DNA of 64,000 nucleotides from Prostheceraeus crozeri. Lineage: Eukaryota > Platyhelminthes > Polycladida > Euryleptidae. Under the pieces are notes generated by a model. It did no database searches and was not told where the DNA came from. It saw nothing but the letters and a program-made list of their open reading frames with translations. Both the position numbers and the translations under genes were made by a program. Location of the stretch: assembly GCA_907163375.1 (NCBI GenBank), contig CAJQUW010000619.1:1-64000 (forward strand), written 5' to 3'. Of this stretch, positions 1 through 12,464 are shown piece after piece (the stretch's first letter is position 1; each line of letters begins with the position of its first letter).

Positions 1-33
1 TGAATTGGGTTATGAATTTCAATAATATCATCC

Positions 34-645
34 CACAGAACTAGATTCATCTGCGCGCCCTTCTTTCCTAGACAAGAAGGGTTATAATGTAGCCTTAAAA
101 TCGAAATGGCACATCACAGAATTTAGACAACTTGCTCCTTCTCGAATAGGATAATATTCGTGTATCGCTTCCTATGTGGAAAGGGGCAAATAATAAGCCT
201 GTCAGCAGAGGACAAACCAAGCCAGTGAGAGATGCGTGCGTGCTGTGATATCACTTCGCACACACCAAAAACACACATCGCTTTCTGGCAAGTATTTCGA
301 TTCAATGTATGCACAAAACAGGAGCAATCCGATGAAGGAATCCATCATTGAACTAATTTTCGTACGCCTGCTACTTTCATTAATAATGATCGGAAGGGCC
401 AACATTATGGAGAAAACTTGTGCGCAATGATCTGAATTCTTCGAATCTGAAGGAGTCGTGGGGATCGGAGCATTTTGAAGGAGTTCAGAGCAATCCGCAA
501 GCGACGCACGACTTTTTTCCTATCTCTGTAAGGTATTAGGAATTCCTTTTTTGCCTACTTAGTAAGTTCCTGGATGTGCCGTCGATTTCATATTAATAAC
601 ACTTCCAGCAAACCGAAGCAGATAAACAAAATATTTAATTCTGTG
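34..645. repeat. ~610-bp interspersed repeat, copy 1 (TIR-like ends)
   Basis: This block matches 25521-26129 along its whole length with many substitutions and small indels. It begins CACAGAA and ends TTCTGTG, so the ends are a 7-bp inverted repeat that extends imperfectly. The flanks ATATCATCC (left) and ATATGATCG (right) agree at 7 of 9 positions and may be a worn target duplication. No protein is visible. This fits a non-autonomous DNA transposon of the hAT or Mutator type; the superfamily is inferred from the flank length only. Confidence 0.6.
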
Positions 646-777
646 ATATGATCGCTTTGGCTATATTGAATGCTACAAACGCTAGGAGGCAAGTGACTGA
701 TTGATGTAACTACTGAGCGCAGATATCTTCAGGGTTGACAAAGTGACTTAATCATTTTTTTCTTTTTGTTTTCACAG

Positions 778-972
778 GTCGTGTCATCATGACTCAATGT
801 GAGGGGATAAACTCTCTGACAGGTTCAATCAGCAACGCTCAAGATGACCCGCCATGTGGCTTAGGGAAGGTTTGTGAACGACTTCAGCGTTACTTAGTTT
901 CAGGCAATCTGGCTACTCCCGAATCGCTCTTAGCATTCAGATCCTGGAGTCACCAGACAATTCTTTCTATTG
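778..972 (+). CDS. Candidate internal coding exon, unknown product
   Basis: A pyrimidine-rich run ending TTTTCACAG precedes position 778, and GTAAAA follows 972. Between them one frame (2 nt, 64 codons, 1 nt) is open. It includes residues MTQCEGINSLTGS and ERLQRYLVSGNLATPESL. I do not recognise a domain. The end phase (1 nt) fits the start phase of the short exon at 4778, so both may belong to the + strand gene that reaches 10.4 kb. A weaker GTTTGTG donor lies inside the exon. The call rests on splice signals and open frame; there is no homology support. Confidence 0.4.
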
Positions 973-3900
973 GTAAAAGCTATAAAAGCTGCGACTTTAA
1001 GTTTTTGTGGCTCTCAGTTTCCACGTACATTCTGACCAACAATTGCATATAAAGATTGAAATTTGACACAGGGAGAGTACAACAATTGTCACCTTTAGTA
1101 AGCAACGAGAATGATTGCTAATAATCTTACAAAGTTAAGCATCTTCCTCATTCTTCGTTGTCACAGTGGCATGTAAAGCCATTATAAGGAACTCGAATAT
1201 GTAGCTTATATTCATATAAGTTCAATAGTTCTTTTTCAAACTTCTTCAATATTCTTTTCTCATTTCCGCAAAAGTACACAAACAATGAAAGTAAACAATC
1301 GGCAGCTGCTGTGAGAGAACAAAGACATGCCTGCGCCAATTGTCTTGTTTTGAACCTTCGTTCACCCTACATGGCGTTTGTTTGCGGAAATGAGAAAAAA
1401 TATTGAAGAAGTTTGAAGAAGAGCTCTTGAACTTATATGAATAGAATGTAAGGATTCTGAAGATACTAAACATGAGCATTTTTGATGAAAAAGTGAGAGC
1501 ATAACATTTTCAACCAAAGAGAGCTTCAGAATATCTCGCTTCCTCCTCCCCCGTGCCTCATTCATTATCACACTTGCATGTATTCTTATTGAAAAATTGC
1601 GATTTGTAAATTGAGTGATTTCTATATTTTGAGAACTGATCAGGAAATACAATAACGGATGGATACAAGTATGACATAGCTCTCTTTACAGCTGAGGGTG
1701 TAAGCTCTCGAATGATGTATGGCATGTTGATGTGCGATGTGCCTGGAGGACATGAGAATCGATTGAATCTCAATGAATTTTAGGTGGTCCTATATTTATG
1801 ATCAGCTGTGGTAATAAATAGGTCACTGATCTTTAGATATGACAACAAAATATGAAATAGACATGCAAATAATGCAGATTCTTTGGAGTTAAGTCTAAAA
1901 CCTGCAGTGACAACTCATTGATTGAAATTGATGAAGAGAATGAATACCCTTTCAGAAATCCAATATCCACATGTTGAATATTCTCGAGGATGAAAGTACT
2001 TGTGATGATGTCGATAAATAAGTCGTTATGCACGCAAATGGAGACTCGCATTGTACACAATGTAGGCCTACTGCTTGAGTTTTCAATGCATCTGATGAAC
2101 CCCTGAATATTTGCACGATTCGGAATCCGTAGTTCTTTCCTCAGTTATATGTGATGACTGATCTCTGACAGAGTCTGTAGTTTAAGATGCTTGGCGTCAC
2201 TGCTTCAGTTGACCTAAAGAATGAGCAAACATTTGTAGCAAATAATTTTGGCGGCATCTAGAAGTTTGTGTCACTCGCTGAGTCTCAAGGGAATCAATTA
2301 TGCCGCCTCGGCGATGTGTAGAGCACATTCAACCTTCAAGAGCGTAATGTGAATGTGTCACTGTCCCGCTATTCCAAATGTTTCTCTATATTTCGTCAAA
2401 AAGCTTCTTAGAATTGAAAAACGAGAAAGGTCATTATTATTGAATGAAATGGAGGGTCAAAAGCATTATCTAGATCGGAGGATGACGCCCCCTAGTAACA
2501 CGCTTCTGACGGCCCCACGCTGGCTCAGGAATGGGTCATATGGGCTGTCGTGGGCATCACTTTTTTGAGGATTGGCAAGGTGAGGGCACCACTTGAGGTG
2601 ACCCATGCCCAATAAAACCCTCACCGTACCGGCGACTGACGGCATCTCTAAATATTTGCCCCATAAGCCGCAATTTCGCCAGTAGCGCGCCGATGCTTAT
2701 AAATTTAGCCAGCCGTTTATGCAGAAATTTCCATAACGATGAAAGTTATGACATATAGTAAGCCATAATTGTCATCATATGAATAATGCTATAAGTGGCG
2801 ATTGCACAGCATGTATGGTAATGCAGGATTTGAATATCGATCAGTGTCCCCAATCAATCAGCAACATTATCATGGAACAGATATTTTATTCTTCTATATT
2901 CCCGTATTTTGTGAGTACTAACGGAATACACTTGTTTCACCCTTACATCATACAGAGTGAGGCTACTTGTTGACGCTGAAATCTCCCTTCATTTTCTGTT
3001 TATGAAGACATTTTTGAAGCACAACGGTACTCTATTAACTTACGGCATATTTAGAAGCTTTGGGTATATTTTGTTTAAGTGCTCATATTTCAAATATATA
3101 TATTTCGGTTCTGCAAGCCTGTGGATTCTTGGAAAACGTTTGTCAGACTTATTTCCTAATCCGCTATTATACATCATTACCGACTGACTGGTGCGGAGGC
3201 AAGTATTGATTGAGCTTTGTGCTGCTGCTAGTAAGAATAATACAACAAGTACATGTAATGGTTATTGTACAGTAAGCTAGGTCGAGTACGCTGGGCGTTG
3301 TCTTCCAAACTTGTGGTAGTTTATTGTCTTGAAAGAGAATTTCATTGACAAACTCATAACGTCACTTTGTGTAGAAATTGCGTAATGAAGCTTGTCAGAT
3401 GGTCGACCTGTTTGATACAGACGAGAAAGTTATTAGTTAGGCTAAGAGAAACCTGGGCAGACGCTCCACGAGTCTGAAATATGACATTGCGCAACGTGAA
3501 AAGGGAAATCTGGATTTTCATAATATTCATGCAGCATTTCATCCAACGCTATCACGTGATGAAATTTTACTTGGTGAAAGTAACTAATTGAATGAGTAAA
3601 CGAGACTTCAGTTGTCGCCATAGCGAAGACGGCCTGCTCTGATCAACAGCACGTGAAGCCGGTAAGCAAGTCATTGTCTCGTGTCAGAAATATACTGGGT
3701 GTATTTTGTGTCTAAAAAAATACTTCGGCAAGAAGTTGGCGGATACTATTAAAGTCGCGGCAATTATTCATTGATAAAAGTGATTAGAAGCTCATATGAC
3801 AAAAAGTAGACATTTACACCATTTCCATTTATGTAAGTAATCACGCAGTACGTACGGGTTCTGATTCATCTGCATAGTCAGTCATCGTAATTGCAGCTTG

Positions 3901-4777
3901 ATAAAATTGCAAGAAGTTTCTGTGGAAGTTCATCAACTCAAATATGTGATTAAGCGCTTTTGCAGTTATAGATGAACGTTCCTTCTATGAAAGTAACACC
4001 TTCATAAGTGCCCGTTTGTAATGAATACGAGAATTTTTGCGAAAATATATGAATCATTTGTTTGCAATTCATGAAGATTTTCAATGTAAATCCATTCAAT
4101 TTTATGAAATGCACCATCAGAATCTTTGTAAGTAAGAATTTGATAGTCATGCAATAGATTTCTCATAAACTTAAGCAAATGAGACGCATCAAAAATTCAC
4201 TTCGGTTGGCCTATTAACGGTTGTCCTGCCCTAGAAAAAATTTTGCTTCACCTGCTCAGCAGGGTCTCCCGGACAATCATTACTCTAATGTATTATTGTC
4301 ACTTTGATGCAAACTAATCGACTCAATTTAATAAAGTCATAACTTTCAAAGCACACCATTGCTTAGTAACATTATTTTGAAAACTGAAAATGATCCGTCA
4401 CATATTCAAAGTGCAGTTTAAAACTCCCGTTTAGGTCTGCCATCTGCAAGTTATTAGAAAGAATGATGTACAATTTAGCATATCCATATCAGCACTTCAA
4501 TGGGAAAAATTGAGTTTGATGATGACAATTAAATCGCATTCTATGAATGCAGCAAAACTTTTGTACCGAAAGCATAATTACATGACAAATCCATAGATTC
4601 AAAATATGTTCATATGTTTGTATTAGCGTGTGCACCTCATCATGCTACCGTACCTGTACTCTGACTCTAGAATATGATCACAATATGTATTCCTTTTCTT
4701 TCGGAAACGTACTCACAATTCCTGATGGTGACATCTCCACTTAACATTTTCCACTGATCGGATCTTCTTTCTCACAG
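973..4777. other. Non-coding stretch, probably intron
   Basis: No convincing coding sequence here. It holds an inverted repeat at 1209-1444 (listed separately) and a GC-rich patch at about 2480-2660 with short repeats of GGGCATCAC-like sequence, possibly an old element. The rest is AT-rich and unremarkable. Confidence 0.4.
1209..1444. repeat. Inverted repeat, ~65-bp arms
   Basis: The left arm (1209-1273) includes CTTCTTCAATATT and CTCATTTCCGCAAA. The right arm (1377-1444) is its reverse complement with a few differences. The ~100-nt spacer has no coding signal. This would fold into a hairpin and looks like a small fold-back MITE. Confidence 0.65.
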
Positions 4778-4826
4778 GCAGGTGTCAGAATGAGCACCTG
4801 CATCATATGATACAAGCATCTGCAGG
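4778..4826 (+). CDS. Candidate 49-bp internal exon
   Basis: The acceptor CTTCTTTCTCACAG precedes 4778 and the donor CTGCAG|GTAGAC follows 4826. One frame (2 nt, 15 codons ending HLHHMIQASA, 1 nt) is open, and it takes the 1-nt phase left by the exon at 778-972. The exon is too short for any domain call. The same frame stays open to 5025 if the donor is not used, so this could instead be a terminal exon or chance. No domain is recognised. Confidence 0.28.
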
Positions 4827-6138
4827 TAGACCTAACACCAGGATGGAATCTTCATATTGCATCGTCTGTCTAAAAGCACACCAATTCGGCCAGTTTTGTC
4901 GTCTAACTGTTGGCCATGTCATCTTCGAAATCAACTGCTTCAATATAGCGGGAATTCGTCACGCCGGCTGTCTCATTTTGGCCTACTCCTCACAAGTGAC
5001 GTTCATCTCAGAACAGTTTCGCTAGAAGAAACGTCAACATAGTGCAGTTTCATTCATCAGACCAACAGCTGATCATCATGCAGTGCTAGCAAAGCTCACA
5101 CATCAATAAATATTCTAAGGGAGCGCGGATTGTAGAGAGAACTTGACAGATTCCGTAACAGGGTCCAGGCAGGTGAAGCACTTTTAGGTCGTAGCATTAA
5201 AACAAATAATAATTGGCGGTTCAAACTTTACATGTGGTTTCACTGTGTCAGTTCATGAAAAGTCACGGAAGAGCTTTGGGATAGGCTATATTCATTAGCC
5301 TATTTACACTTCTACAGCTGATTGAATATTGAAAAGTCCTGAAAAACCTTGCAATGCAGGACAGCCGTTAAAGAATTGGGCCATGAGATGTTGGAACGAT
5401 CTGGAGGTGCGCGACGAGGTATTTTTAGTGTCGTGTTCAATTAGGACGGATAACCATAAAAAACACTGGGAACTGCATTATTTTTCAAAAGAGGTTTTCG
5501 TCTGAAACTGACTTTCTCACCTTGCCTTCCCCGAGATACCAAGTTATCTTCATAATCGCTGTAAACGAAGTGAGCACTACGTACGAATGAGATGTTTTTA
5601 ACGGAATGAATTTCTTTCTCTATATTTTACTCAGTCAAGTTTTGAGAAGATCGGAATTACTACACAGAAACAAATGAAATGATAATGTTGAAAATTTTAT
5701 CGCTCGATTTTAGCAGCGAGGAACACAACATGACACATATATCCTCTGAATAATATCAGTCAAAACAAAATTATAAGTTATATTACTTATATTATTTACT
5801 TCAATTGCGAAGACTCCTACAAGTTGTCAAAACATGTCAATCAAGAATTTAGTACTTCAATGATAAAAGAAAAATGTGGCCGTCAAATTTTGATCTCTTC
5901 AAATATCGATTCAACCTGTGGCATGCCTAAGGTACCGCACATTTGTTAATTTAGCAAGTGAACACAATATTGCATGATGTAATTCAAGCAAAACATTGTA
6001 ATTTACTGGTCTTTCATGCTTTGCTGCTGGCTAACTCCAATTTCTTGCCCAAGTATTTTCAGCGGCCGTCGATGTAAACAAGAAATCGCGGCTTCAGTGC
6101 AAGTAACGGTGAATGAATGAAAGCGGGAAGTCTTTCCC

Positions 6139-6219
6139 TAATCTAGTTCTGTGGTTGTCGTACGCTGTGGTCATTTCTCTCCTTCTCGTGGAATAATATT
6201 CTAACCACAGAATTAGATT
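6139..6219. repeat. Short hairpin related to the 610-bp repeat
   Basis: AATCTAGTTCTGTGGTT at the left pairs with AACCACAGAATTAGATT at the right around a ~47-nt loop. The loop includes CTCCTTCTCG and GGAATAATATTC, which resemble the 5' part of the repeat at 34-645. It looks like a rearranged derivative of that family. Confidence 0.5.
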
Positions 6220-6254
6220 CTGTGATTCTAACCTATTCCTCGCGTTGTTCTTTT

Positions 6255-7330
6255 TAGGCTTGCAATATAATTTCCGCGTTGTCTGATGTATGATTCAGAT
6301 TCTTTGAAGTAGGCCTATATATTAAAGCAACATGAATGATGTTTACTTTTGTTCACTTCCGTCATGTTTAAATTTCGTGTTTATGTTTAACTGCTGTGCA
6401 GATCACACAAGCCGTTTAATAAATAATTTCATAAAAAAGTTGAACCATTTTCATATGCAGTTTTCGTGTTGAATTTAATTTCTTAAGTGGTCAGTTGTGG
6501 CCAGTAGGCTTTCCGAAAGATAATTGAGAGTTTTCTTTGATGCAGGATTTTAGCATGAAGAGGACCGAATTTTTCCATGAGAACTGTCAAACAGTGTGAG
6601 CTATCATTCAGCTTCATCATGATGTTAAGATTTGTTGAATGTACAAAAAGATACAGTGCTAATAACATTTACCGAAAAAAAGTTATGTCTTCTGCTAGAT
6701 TTGTTATTATTCGTTCTGTCACGGATGTTTAGATAGCAGTATTTTAAAAATTCACATGCTTTCCGCATCATATTTTGCCGCAGTTATGCCTTATCTAGTA
6801 AGAATTTACTTCGGACTTCCTGCAGGCAATGTTGTGAAACATAACATTCTTATCGCCGTGTTTTTTAGTTAAGCAATTTAATTTCCGCGGGATCTGATAT
6901 GCCTATTAGATTCTTTGAAGTAATTATTAAAGCAGTCTGAATGATATTTACCTTTGTTCACTTCATCATATTCAAATGGCATGTATATATGTTTAAATGT
7001 TATCATACATTTACTTTATGTTGCACACTGATGTCAATATGCGAACTTCACAAGACGATCAATGACTTACAACCTTTGGATGTAACTTAATCCTTTAATT
7101 GTAATGTTTTAGAAACTCAATTAAGACTGGTTGAGGGGCGCAAAGTCTCAAATTTCAGCGCCAACTTTTAGGCTACCTTCTATAGGCTAGGTCTAGAGAT
7201 TTCGTCCTTATCGGCATTGGGGTGCACTTCTACGCGTAGAAGTAGTGAAGAAAGAAATTGTTGCGATATGATGCTTTCCCCATCATATTTTGTCACAGTG
7301 GTGGAAGAGAGTGAGATCGGCTGACACCAA
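6255..7330. repeat. Diverged direct duplication
   Basis: The segment from about 6255 (TAATTTCCGCG, then GATTCTTTGAAGTA, then TTTGTTCACTTC) recurs from about 6877 in the same order. CACATGCTTTCCGCATCAT near 6750 recurs as ATGCTTTCCCCATCAT near 7270. Period is about 600 bp. No coding sequence is seen in either copy. Confidence 0.55.
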
Positions 7331-7800
7331 TCTTTTCTGGATTGGTGATAGGAAAAGAAGAGGGTTCCTTAAAACGCAGAGTGAAAGAGAACCGAAATGC
7401 CGCCACCGTCAATCATATTCTCGCTAAGTAGCTCTCAAAGTGTAGAATCCGCTTTCCTAGTAAAATATTAAGTGGCCGAATATCTCTCTTCTAAAAGGTA
7501 TCAATATGCCCCCATTCTTTAGTTTAGGAGTTAGGGAAATTGTTGTTGAAATTTAAAGTTGATATTCTTGATTTATCATTAAAAGTAGGTCTAATCGCCA
7601 TCCACTGTGCTGAGAAAATTCGCTGAAATGCTAGGTATACTCAACAAAAGTTATGTCTCCTATCACTATTATTAGGTCGAATGACGAAATTCTATATTAG
7701 TATAAAAGTTACGCCATTTTATGGATAGCTCTACCTTGATTCTCGAAATTATAGTTTAGTCGAAGTTATAGTTATTTTGTCGAAATTTAACTAACTTTTT

Positions 7801-7926
7801 AATTGCAAATCTCGAATTTACCCGGGTATGACTGCGACTTTAAATAGGGAGTTGTGTCGATGTTGACATATGTGAACTAGGGATTCTAATGATTCCTGAT
7901 ATTGGATGAAATGCCAGCTATTCAGG
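7801..7926. repeat. Fragment of the fold-back family seen at 63.5 kb
   Basis: The stretch (AATTGCAAATCTCGAATTTA, GTTGTGTCGATGTTGA, CCTGATATTGGATGAAATG, CTATTCAGG) matches the reverse complement of about 63451-63570. Only one half of the fold-back is present here. Confidence 0.65.
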
Positions 7927-9306
7927 TCTATTCTATTTTTCAACTGAATTTGGAACTCAATATTTAATCATTCTATTTACATTGTGCATATTTTCCTTTT
8001 TCGTTTTGCACATCCCATTTACGTATACATTTTTTTCTGACACAATGTTCTGCCACTGTGTGATGAACATGCACTATTACTTCATCGCAGTTACTTGTGC
8101 ATATTTTTAAGGATTGATCCATATTGCCGACATTAAACACAGTAAATCTCGGCTCAAAACAAAATTATTTCAGGTTCTCCAAATTCTCAAACTCCGTGGA
8201 CGACAGTGGATAAATCATCGCGGTTGGTCATAACATCAACTCATCACTGATTTGGCCAAGTGTTCAAAAATTTTGTTGACTGTTACCGAAAATGGAATTA
8301 CTATTGAATCTCTCATTTCGACTTGAAACCCTGTCGGGCCTTAAGAGAGGTGAGCATGAAATAAGTAAGTAGTACTAGATTTCGTTGCACTGGTATATGA
8401 TAATTGAAATGAAATCTGGTCGATATGAAATAATAGCTTGAATTTGATGAAATCGACTTCGAGCAGTTCGAGAATTTGAAGCTGGTAACTTGTAATGGTG
8501 TCTATTATTGCGGTAAATCAAGAGTGCCCAGATTCATCAAAATAAAAAGCATTTCCATTCTTTATTTAGATTATATTGCTGTCGGCTTCCAGACGCATAT
8601 TGATTTTAATCAATCTACTCATTCATTAATTCTTTTACTCTTGTGAAATTTACTATTAAATGTACGATATACACAGTTATGACTTGCTTGATTTTAAAAT
8701 CTTCCTACAGATATGCCTAATTGCATACTTGCCAGCTGGAAAATCAAAAGTAGGCCTACTTATTCTGGTTATCTTACATTCAACTTTCCCTGTATTGACC
8801 TCGCAGATATGGAATTTCTGCAATGAAATCTCTCATTAGTAGAACTGTAAATGCGGAGGGGCCGGCCTATAAGACATAGAAATTTTCTTCGACCATTCAT
8901 TAAAAATGCATGGAATTATAAAGCAACTACTATATACTATGTCGTTGAATCGAAATCGCGGTCTGGGCGATCCTAGGCATCTTGGGAGATGTAGCAAAAG
9001 TAGACTACCCGTGTTCTATTTCATTTCAACTGCCCAGGGCTCTTCTATAAGAATCATTTTTCAATTTGCTTTACAAAGCTCGTGCTAATCAGTGTCAATG
9101 ACATCTGCTAGAACATTGGTTTTAGGCTCTAAAATTGCACAATGATAAAGATTCTTAACTATAATGCTTATTAGATTGAAGAGCTTTGCCGTTTCCATAA
9201 AATATGACCAGTGCGGGAACTTAATAGACACGTAAATATTTTAATTAACGGTAGCAAGGAAATATTCGGTCACTGAAACTATCTAATTAAGCCTAATTTA
9301 TTCTAG

Positions 9307-9475
9307 GTCCGTCGTCTCTCCGTTATCGGTGGAAGGAATGAATCTGAATTGGTGAAAAGAATAGTCGACACGCTGTTATCGCACAACGTACAGTTGCAGT
9401 GCAACTTAGATGGGAGGATCGGATCCAAAGGATTTAAGTTTGGGTTGAAAGGCCCATTCTTACAGCTAGTTTTCG
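9307..9475 (+). CDS. Candidate exon, DUF4806-like domain
   Basis: The acceptor TTTATTCTAG precedes 9307 and the donor GTAAGT follows 9475. Frame 0 is the only open frame (56 codons plus 1 nt). It reads VRRLSVIGGRNESELVKRIV, then a segment with CNLDGRIGSKGFKF and GPFLQLVF. From memory this fits the DUF4806 pattern: a hydrophobic start, IGG, a helix with VKRI, a short NL-G-G-K-F segment and a final hydrophobic helix. DUF4806 has no assigned biochemical role that I know of. The exon runs in phase into 9979. Sequence and splice sites are directly visible; the domain name is a recognition call. Confidence 0.6.
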
Positions 9476-9978
9476 GTAAGTTAAGATGTCAAGACTAAAA
9501 AACAATCCCTGAATTAATGTCTGCTTTGTTGCATGTTAACATGATTAGATGCACATTACTAGTGGTTATTTGATTTCTGAAGTCTTCAGTTATAATGTTT
9601 TGTGATATTCCATCCCAGAATTTTAATTTTCGTTTATCTAGTTCATTCAGTTTTCGTTATTGTATTCGGTTTTGTGTATTTTTAATATTTCATTATTGTT
9701 TGATAATTGAAAAAGACTGTGGAAGCATTATTGGAAAATTACCGTCATTTATTTGATTAGTATTTAGCAATTTTAATTGTGCAAATAATGCTTCTCAGTT
9801 ACTTGCATAATACATGTATTTTCAATAAGTTTGTAGCCAGAGTAGAAATGATTGTATATGTATAAATAGTAAACAAGGCATGATTATTGTACTGTTCTAC
9901 GAAATTTATCAGCTTCTCAAAAGCAGTTTCACTCGGTCAAAAGAAATTAATATAAAATGAATTGAAGTAATTTTTCAG

Positions 9979-10082
9979 CCAAATTCATTGAAGCCGTCAA
10001 AGCATATTTGCAAGAAATCCCTGTCACAAAAAGGTTTTGTTGCACCGGAATTGAGCCTCCCTTTCGAGGTGCTGTCCCGCAA
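9979..10082 (+). CDS. Candidate exon following the DUF4806-like exon
   Basis: The acceptor GTAATTTTTCAG precedes 9979. The exon supplies 2 nt to complete the codon begun at 9475, then reads KFIEAVKAYLQEIPVTKRF, a likely continuation of the last helix of the previous domain. A donor GTATGT follows 10082 in phase 0. If that donor is not used, the frame stays open to a TAG at 10167-10169, giving an alternative C-terminus. The intron from 9475 is 503 bp. Confidence 0.5.
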
Positions 10083-10224
10083 GTATGTTTCTTTTGTCCC
10101 AGTAATGATGCCAGCTGGTCCAGTAATGGATGCAATCTCTCACATCTTAAGATACATAAATTCGTCTAGTCTAAACGTGGAATTTCTTTGAAAATGAGGG
10201 TCTTTCAATATTCAATTGTTGTAG

Positions 10225-10449
10225 GGACTCCATTATCATGATTGTAGACCTAATAGCAAAAAAGCAATTTGTATTAAGACGGGCGCTTTTCCACGAGGCA
10301 TGATTATGGTGGTCGATGACCATCCGAAAGCTATCAGGCTCATGGGGTCACTCCAACAACTAAACGTGGAAGTTGTAATCACATTGAAATTCTATCTATG
10401 TATACAGTGCTTTCATTCTTTACATATGCGCAATAGTTTACCTGCATAA
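10225..10449 (+). CDS. Candidate terminal exon of the same gene
   Basis: The acceptor TCAATTGTTGTAG precedes 10225. Frame 0 stays open for 74 codons to TAA at 10447-10449, matching the phase 0 end at 10082 across a 142-bp intron. The peptide includes KKAICIKTGAFPRGMIMVV and DDHPKAIRLMGSLQQLNVEV. The coding look fades after about residue 52, so the exon may end earlier at an unseen donor. I do not recognise the domain. Confidence 0.42.
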   Translation, partial: GLHYHDCRPNSKKAICIKTGAFPRGMIMVVDDHPKAIRLMGSLQQLNVEVVITLKFYLCIQCFHSLHMRNSLPA

Positions 10450-11957
10450 ATTTACTCGGCCTGCGTAAAAAATGCAAGTTTGCCGCGTATGACCATTGAG
10501 AGGCAGTTTTTGAGATATATTGTACAATGCTTTAATCGCGTTGTTCTAATAACAATAGGGACTGTAGGAGTGGTTGTGAGTATACAATAATGTATTTGTT
10601 TCTTCTATAACATTGGTTTCAAATTTGCCATTTTTATGAAAATTATCATATCTAGAAAATTAATTGAGCTATTTATCGGTTCTTTTTTATAGTAAGATGA
10701 AGTGATGAATCAACAGCAATAAACCGTTTTAAAAAAGTGTGGGTTTCGGTTGCAGACCGAAAAGACAGTTAAAATGTCATCAATGTACTTCATGTAAAAA
10801 CCGACATTGCTTCCTATAATGTCTAATGAGAATTCAACTACAGGAGGTTCAATGGAGGTTCCCATGCTCATTTCTTCTTTTTGCGGGTAGTTTTCATAGT
10901 GAAGCAGGTCTATTATTATCTGCTTGGATAAACAAATACGTGAAAGGTTGACTCCCTTCTAAAATCGTTTCATATTGATATCCCGACAAAGGCAATTTTA
11001 AAGTACTCATTTATTGAAAATTTTGTTTATGAAAATACGGTATTCATATAGCGCACAATACAAAAGTTTCAAGGTGCTCAATGTACGCTCTCCTTACTGA
11101 CTTCCCCGTTTTTCGTCCTTGTCCACGCTGAACGGGGGTCAGTTAGCGCAGTCCATACACAAAAATTGTTCAACCATTCTACATGAAGTCATTTCTTCAT
11201 TCGCATTATTTTATGACTAATTGTAACAAATCACAACCATCTTCCTTGCATTGATTTTTCTTTCCTTTAAGTCCTGCATATATTGCATCATTGTTATTGA
11301 TCGTTGTCACGGTCACTGATGATGGCATCTTGTCTACTGAAACATATCTGCGAATACATTATCTCCGATGAATTTTAATCAACTGGGATCGTCATATCCA
11401 CCGGATGTTGTAAACTTTTATCTTGAAATATAAAAACGACACCATTTCAGTGACATAGCAGCTATGTGGGTGTAAAATGGTGCCATTTCCGTTACAGATT
11501 CTGTGAAGAAACAGCAGTTTCCAACGATAACTTCCAAGAATTTTGAGGAGATCTCCAGCAGATATATGCGTGGTACAAGGGACCGCAAAGGTGGGCGGCG
11601 ACAACGAGAGTTTAGATGAAGGAGGCGGAGGCCCAAGCGCAGTTAAGTCACAGTGATTTATCTGACTCGGACTAAGTGGACTCGGACTATTGAGTGGTCT
11701 TCTCTGACTTTCACTTTCATAGATGCGCTACGCGCGCCAGTAGCTTTTTTTATAGTTTCATTGATCACATCGCCTGATGAACCGTTGAATTCCAAGTTTT
11801 ATTCAACTTATTTTTATGAAAATATTCATTGAGGCTATGAAGCTTCATGACAAATTTCATCGGAGATTAGTTCTTTATGCTTCCTGTTTAGATTGTATTC
11901 CGGGTATTATCACCTCTGTACCCATGACTCAGAAAATGAAGAAATTCATCTTCATTA
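10450..11957. other. No gene seen
   Basis: AT-rich sequence. A possible hairpin lies near 11096-11150 (ACTGACTTCCCCGTT against AACGGGGGTCAGT). The copy of GATGAACCGTTGAATT at about 11776 recurs inverted near 12820-12836, outside the fold-back that follows. Confidence 0.4.
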
Positions 11958-12464
11958 ATCATTTTCTTTTTAGTTGAAATTAATGAATTTTTAAGTCTTT
12001 TTTGGCACAAAAATTAATAAATTATGTCAAGTTATATTTCGCCGATCTGACTTTGTCAATTGAAATCGAAAGAAATCATATGAAAAAATTCAGGAAGTCA
12101 AATGCCAAATCATTCGAAATCTCTACAAAATTACAAACTGTCAATATCGATATCTAACAAATATACACATATACCACAGCTCATTGATTGTCGTAGTTCT
12201 GTCAGTACAACAAGAATCAATGAAACTTTAGTATATGTGTATATTTGGTAGATGTCGACATTGACATTGATGGTTTGTAATTTTGTACAGAGATTTCAAA
12301 TGATTTAGCATTTGACTTCCAAAATTTTTACTTAGGACTTCTTTCTATCTCAATTGATGAGACCAGATCGACGAAATACATTTTGTCATAATTTATTGAT
12401 TTTGTGCGTAGAAAGACTGAAGAATAATAATATTTCATTGATTTCAACTATAAAGGAAAATGAT
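11958..12464. repeat. Fold-back repeat with ~240-bp arms
   Basis: The left arm (11958-12193) and right arm (12211-12464) are reverse complements with moderate divergence. Shared blocks include CAAATATACACATATAC, GAAGTCAAATGC, CGATCTG and AATAAATTATG. The loop is about 17 nt. No protein is encoded. This is a MITE-like fold-back of unknown superfamily. Confidence 0.8.

Larger units (their letters stand above)
4827..9306. other. Non-coding stretch with old repeats
   Basis: No exon with good splice signals was found. The stretch contains the hairpin at 6139-6219, a direct duplication at 6255-7330 and a repeat fragment at 7801-7926. At least one exon should lie here if 4778-4826 and 9307-9475 belong to one gene, because their phases (1 and 0) do not join directly. 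Confidence 0.4.

Noticed and set aside
4807-5025. 73-codon frame as a terminal exon
   Set aside because: A good donor (CTGCAG|GTAGAC) lies early in the frame and the later peptide has no coding character; kept only as an alternative to the 49-bp exon.
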